Source of the DNA: an uncultured Flavobacteriaceae bacterium
Lineage (GTDB): Bacteria; Bacteroidota; Bacteroidia; Flavobacteriales; Flavobacteriaceae
Assembly: GCA_947497145.1 (NCBI GenBank)
Contig: CANMFQ010000005.1
Coordinates: 211,345-275,344 of the forward strand
Length of the DNA: 64,000 bases
Reading direction: 5' to 3'
Shown here: positions 59,321 through 64,000 of the stretch, piece by piece
Numbering within the stretch: the stretch's first letter is position 1
Layout: the number at the start of each line of letters is the position of its first letter
Program-made: the position numbers and the translations under genes
The notes under the pieces: model-generated
Told to the model about the DNA's origin: nothing
Seen by the model: only the letters and a program-made list of their open reading frames with translations
Database searches by the model: none

Positions 59321-62300
59321 TTAGTGTTTTATGGCCAACTGTTTTTGATACTGCAAACCATTCTCATCTAATGTTTTTAAAAAATAGATTCCGTTAGAGA
59401 GCATGCTGACATTAATATGAAAAGTACCGTCAGTATCGGCATTATTTGAGGGCACCGAAAGCACAACTCTTCCATAGACATCATAGATCATAAGGTTATT
59501 TACTATTTTTTTACCAGTGTCTGATTTAAAGCTTACCTGAACAATATCTGCCGCAGGATTTGGTGATAATTTTAAAGTGCTGGTCAACTTTGATGTTGAG
59601 CCCGCATTTGTTGTAATTGATAGGCGAGGAAATTTTAAGGATTCATCTGAGGCAAAAGCCACATCGTTACCATTACTTTGCTTAACAATCAAAGTCAATT
59701 CTCCGCCGGTAGACAAGTTGGTAACATCTAAATTCCAAATTTTTGTTTGTCCCAAGGCATGGATACCGCTTATTGATGCTAGTGCATTGTTAACAGCAAC
59801 CGGTTTATTACTTCCATCAAGTCCTGTCTCTGTCCAATTAGAAGTATTACCTAAAAAGACTTCAATTGTACCATAACCTGGATCACTTGTTACATACATT
59901 TCTAATCGAGCATGTGTAATGACACCCGTAAAATCTTTTGTATCAAACTTGAGGTAGGTTTCTCGTTTGCCTTTTTCCACTCGGAGAATTGGTCCTAAGG
60001 GTTGCGGATTATCCATTCCTTCAATATAAGTTGCGGCAATAAGATTGGCATCATTTTCTGGTGGTATGTTACAATCTGGAGCTAACCCTCCATCACTAAT
60101 AATCCACCCAAAATCACCAATAAGTTTTAATCTAGCATCTTTACCAATACAGTATTGGCTATTTCCTGCATTAAATGTAACTCCATTTTGTAAATTTTGA
60201 CCGCTCCACCCCTGCAACAAGCTATCGTAATTGGCAATAGACAAATTGGTTCTACTCAGCATATGTTCCATATCAACAACATTATTAACTTTCCAATTTC
60301 CTATATCTTGATTAAAATTTATGGCTCCATTTAGCATAAAGTCCATGTGAGTTACATTGTCTACATCCCAACCGCTAATATCTTGGTTAAAGGAATCAGC
60401 AGCTTGGAACATAGCTCCCATAGAGGTCACCTTACTTACATCCCATTGACTAATGTTTTGATTAAATGATCTTGCAAAGGTAAACATGCCTGCCATACTT
60501 TCTACATTTCCTACGTCCCAGCTGCTAATATCCTGGTTGAAAGAGGTATTGCCACCAAACATTTGATCCATAAACTTTACCTTACTAACATCCCAGTCAC
60601 CTATATCTTGATTAAAATCGGTGCCACGAAACATCTCTCGCATATTAGTAACGTTAGAAACGTCCCATGTATAAATTTCACTGGAGTTAAAATTAGAAAA
60701 GGCGAACAACTCACTCATGTTAGTTACATTTGAAACATCCCAATCATTAAAAATAGAACCTGTAATACTATCGCAATCTCTAAACATACCAGCCATAGAA
60801 GATACCCTTGATAGGTTTGGTGCGTCATATGCCACAACTTTTAGGTTTTTACAGCCTGCAAAAGCATATTCCATGGAACTCCATTTAATGTCGCCCCATT
60901 GTTGTATTTGAAGAAGCTTTTCAGCATCAGCATATCCATCCATAATCATCCTCGGAAAGACACCTCCGATGGAAACGGTATAGGTACCCTCTACAGAATA
61001 GGTATGGGTTATGTCTCCAATAACATTGGTATCACTATTACCATCACCCCAGTCAACGTTATAATTGTACGTTTCGCCAGCAAAGGTAGAAACCTTAATT
61101 TGATTGTCATTTGAAAACCCTGGATTATCAGTTTTCCATACGGTTATGAATGGCAATGAGGGTTCTGTTATTCCATTGGTGGTAATCATTAATTTTGGAG
61201 CCTTTGCGGTTTCATCTGAAGCAAAAGCAACATCATTACCATTTCGGTGTTTTACAATTAGGGTTAAATGTCCATCCACAGGAAGCATTTCTGATGACAA
61301 AACCCAAACTACAGTTTGCCCTAAAGCAAAAGTACCGTTTACAGAAGCAAGTGCATCGCCAGTTGCTATTGGTTTGTTGCTTCCCGTAAGCCCTGTTTCT
61401 GTCCAATTAGAATGGTTTCCTAGAAAAACATCTACGGTGCCTTGGCCAGGGTCTTCAGAGACTACCATTTCTAATCTAACCTTGGTAATGGCACCATTTA
61501 GTTCGCTCAAATCAAACTTCAAATAGGTTTCTCTATTGCCTTCTTCTACCCTTAATATCTGACCTTTAGGGCTTGGGTTGCTTGAACCTTCAAGATAGGT
61601 TGCTGTCAATAAATCTGCTTCAAAATCCATAGATGAGCCACAGAAAGTCAATGCTGTTCCATAATCAAGGCAGTTTCCTGTGTTTCCAGAAATACTTACC
61701 GAACCATTAACAATAGATTCAGCTTTACATACTGCTTCTATGGCACAATTTGATAATTTTCCATTATCAACAATTACTAAATCTCCCCATATTTTATCTA
61801 TGTTGGAGATGCCAGTGATATCTGTTAAATTAGTGTTGTCGATTATTTTGACGTTACCAAAAGTTTCAGCGACTAAAGAGAGCCCATTTAAATTAGAGAG
61901 AACTGTATTTGATTTAATGTCAAAACCTAGACCAACATAAGACACATTAGAAAGACCGTCTATATTTTCAAGCGCAGGATTAGATGTTATATTTAAGAAA
62001 TTATCAATATATTGAATGGATGATAAGCCGTCTAAATTGGTTAACGAAGCATTGTTTTTGATAATCAAGTCGTCTTGAATTGATGTTAGAGAAGAGAAAC
62101 CATTTAAATTGGTTAATGATGCATTGTTTTCAATAATTATATTACCAATACTACCATTAAAACCTGAACCAAGTAAACTAAGACCGTTTACATCTGACAA
62201 ATTAGAGTTATTTGAAAGAACAATTTTAGACGCATCAGTTAATGCTGACAACCCATCCAAATTGGTTATTTTCGTATTTTTTATTTCTATTTCTCCACCC

Positions 62301-63610
62301 AATCTAGTCAATGAATTTAAACCATCTAAGTTTGTAATTTCACTGCCTTCAATTAATATGCCGCTTGCAAATCTACAATTGACTGCGTCATGAATTGTTG
62401 CGAAATCATCAATTTGCGCTTGAGTGTTTAATACCAACTTTTCTGTTGGACATTCTTTGCATGATTCGCTTTTTCCACCATCAGTAATTGACCAATTATA
62501 AAAACTGACAAAAAGTTGTCGTGCTGCTTCACCTTGGCAGAATTGACTTTCACCTCCATTAAACGTTACTCCATGCTGCAGGTTTTGGTTTGACCAACCT
62601 AATAAAATAGAATCATAAATTTGAGATGAAAGGGTAACACCAGCAAAAATATTTGTCATGTCAGCAGTATTGCTTACATCCCATCCAGATAAATCTTGAT
62701 TAAAGGTAGTGTTATTAAACATTCCTGATAAATCAGATACCGTAGAAATATCCCAATTTTCAATACCAGGAATAGTTAACGGACTAGAATCTACATTAAA
62801 AAACATTCTACGTAAACTTTGTAAGTTTGATAGAATAGGCTCATCAGTTGCTTTTACCATTAATTCTTTGCAACCTGCAAATGCTGAATCCATAGAGGTC
62901 CAAGAAATTTCGCCCCACTGGTCTATACTTAACAACTTATTTTCATCACCAACTATCTCATTAACTTCAGTATTATTAAAATATATTCTTGGAAAGTCTC
63001 CTGAAATAGAAACCCTATAAGTTCCGGAAGTGGCATAGGTGTGAGTTATGTTTCCCGTTATTCCCGAATTGGAACTGCCGTCTCCCCAATTTACTTTGTA
63101 GTTGTAGGTTTCACCTAAATAGGTTGGTATTGTTATTTGGTTATCATTTGATGTTCCGATATTATCTGTTTTCCAAGTGGTAATAAACGAGCGCTGTACG
63201 GGCTCATTCACAACATTAAAATTAATAGTATAATCTTGGCCAATCACTCCATTCTCCGAATAAGGCGTGGCCGTTATATTATATGAGCCGACAGGAAATT
63301 CTTGTCCTCTGTAATTGCCCGCAGGGAAGTCTCCATATAATGCAAAAGGTGCCACGTTTTCAGTACTAGAATGAGACAAGGAACCCGAAAGCTGAAAACC
63401 TATGCTCTTCGTTACAATAGAACCATTTGCTCTAATATTGAATGCTATTCCCTCATAATCTTTTAAGTTTATATTAAATCCACTAGTGAGTTCTAAGATA
63501 TCTTCATTGGTAGATGCGTTTACCAAAATAAGACTTTGTACCTCGGGTGATTGAGCTATAAGATTTGTGTAAACAAAGATAAATAATAATTGAAGTAGTA
63601 TTTTTTTCAT
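59321..63610 (-). CDS. 1429-aa modular surface protein: PKD-like, BspA/DUF285-type repeats, receptor-L-domain-like repeats, DNRLRE-like modules, T9SS type A sorting domain
   Basis: NWGDGSSNSGITGNITHTYATSGTYRVSI (PKD-like); DFNQDIGDWDVSKVKFMDQMF repeats (DUF285); LTNLDGLSSIQYIDNFLNITSNPALENIDGLS repeats; two RVEEGNRETYLKFDLSELNGAI..LEM modules; C-term LKLSPNPAADIVQVSF...NGIYFLKTLDENGLQYQKQLAIKH. Confidence 0.92.
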   Translation of the reverse strand: MKKILLQLLFIFVYTNLIAQSPEVQSLILVNASTNEDILELTSGFNINLKDYEGIAFNIRANGSIVTKSIGFQLSGSLSHSSTENVAPFALYGDFPAGNYRGQEFPVGSYNITATPYSENGVIGQDYTINFNVVNEPVQRSFITTWKTDNIGTSNDNQITIPTYLGETYNYKVNWGDGSSNSGITGNITHTYATSGTYRVSISGDFPRIYFNNTEVNEIVGDENKLLSIDQWGEISWTSMDSAFAGCKELMVKATDEPILSNLQSLRRMFFNVDSSPLTIPGIENWDISTVSDLSGMFNNTTFNQDLSGWDVSNTADMTNIFAGVTLSSQIYDSILLGWSNQNLQHGVTFNGGESQFCQGEAARQLFVSFYNWSITDGGKSESCKECPTEKLVLNTQAQIDDFATIHDAVNCRFASGILIEGSEITNLDGLNSLTRLGGEIEIKNTKITNLDGLSALTDASKIVLSNNSNLSDVNGLSLLGSGFNGSIGNIIIENNASLTNLNGFSSLTSIQDDLIIKNNASLTNLDGLSSIQYIDNFLNITSNPALENIDGLSNVSYVGLGFDIKSNTVLSNLNGLSLVAETFGNVKIIDNTNLTDITGISNIDKIWGDLVIVDNGKLSNCAIEAVCKAESIVNGSVSISGNTGNCLDYGTALTFCGSSMDFEADLLTATYLEGSSNPSPKGQILRVEEGNRETYLKFDLSELNGAITKVRLEMVVSEDPGQGTVDVFLGNHSNWTETGLTGSNKPIATGDALASVNGTFALGQTVVWVLSSEMLPVDGHLTLIVKHRNGNDVAFASDETAKAPKLMITTNGITEPSLPFITVWKTDNPGFSNDNQIKVSTFAGETYNYNVDWGDGNSDTNVIGDITHTYSVEGTYTVSIGGVFPRMIMDGYADAEKLLQIQQWGDIKWSSMEYAFAGCKNLKVVAYDAPNLSRVSSMAGMFRDCDSITGSIFNDWDVSNVTNMSELFAFSNFNSSEIYTWDVSNVTNMREMFRGTDFNQDIGDWDVSKVKFMDQMFGGNTSFNQDISSWDVGNVESMAGMFTFARSFNQNISQWDVSKVTSMGAMFQAADSFNQDISGWDVDNVTHMDFMLNGAINFNQDIGNWKVNNVVDMEHMLSRTNLSIANYDSLLQGWSGQNLQNGVTFNAGNSQYCIGKDARLKLIGDFGWIISDGGLAPDCNIPPENDANLIAATYIEGMDNPQPLGPILRVEKGKRETYLKFDTKDFTGVITHARLEMYVTSDPGYGTIEVFLGNTSNWTETGLDGSNKPVAVNNALASISGIHALGQTKIWNLDVTNLSTGGELTLIVKQSNGNDVAFASDESLKFPRLSITTNAGSTSKLTSTLKLSPNPAADIVQVSFKSDTGKKIVNNLMIYDVYGRVVLSVPSNNADTDGTFHINVSMLSNGIYFLKTLDENGLQYQKQLAIKH

Positions 63611-64000
63611 AGTGTTTTTTGGTTTATTCTCTTCATTTAACGTACTACAGTAAAATAAAAGAATATTGGTTGTTGTTAAAATAATGTTTGTTATGGCCCT
63701 ACTAAAAAATCAGAAAGAAGCATTACATATAAAGTTAATATTAAAATTAACACTTTGCAAGACTAACATCAAATTCTAGACAAAGAACTGAATTAAAGGA
63801 CGATGTGGAGGGTGATTAACTTAAATTATGTTCCGAATACCGAACTACTATAATTATTAAATGACATTTTTTGTAGTCAATACACAACATATATATAATC
63901 ATAAGTTATAAACAATTGAAAATACATAATTTTGTTATTACCAGTACCACAGATCAAGTATCTTATGTAAGTTATAAAAATAACAAGGTTATGCTTTATA

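Noticed and set aside
59577-63020. Multiple plus-strand ORFs opposite the 1429-aa surface protein
   Set aside because: Antisense shadow of a repetitive gene; repeated similarity among them reflects the repeats on the coding strand.

Overview
This AT-rich window has typical Flavobacteriia/Bacteroidetes content: SusC/SusD pairs, a T9SS sorting domain, DUF4249, and TAnnTTTG-type -7 elements. It is mostly chromosomal genes. I saw no transposase, prophage or CRISPR array. Main blocks, left to right: (i) 1-9.3 kb, a putative 3-keto-glycoside catabolic locus (GMC oxidoreductase truncated at the left edge and missing from the ORF track, two TIM-barrel isomerase/epimerases, Gfo/Idh/MocA oxidoreductase, MFS permease, two DUF1080 proteins); (ii) yicC-gmk-nadD; (iii) a Fic-wHTH gene preceded by a very regular ~40-bp array of dyad repeats, then tRNA-Asn, rseP, SCO and feoAB plus a small Cys-rich FeoB-associated ORF absent from the track; (iv) an ECF sigma/anti-sigma(HEAT)/DUF4097 cluster; (v) a BetI-like TetR divergent from a phosphodiesterase-SusCD-DUF5916 locus with a clear operator-like palindrome; (vi) TBDT/DUF4249/barrel-less plug triad; (vii) a second SusCD locus; (viii) S9 peptidase; (ix) MntR-ZIP divergent from a TonB receptor with a CxxC plug, where an operator-like dyad covers the -7 element; (x) lycopene cyclase; (xi) a small accessory islet of orphan genes bounded by GC-rich palindromic repeats; (xii) a 1429-aa modular T9SS surface protein. 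The strongest candidates for something undescribed are the Fic operator-like array and the BetI-like/phosphodiesterase/SusCD locus. All functional calls come from reading the sequence by eye. No database searches were run.
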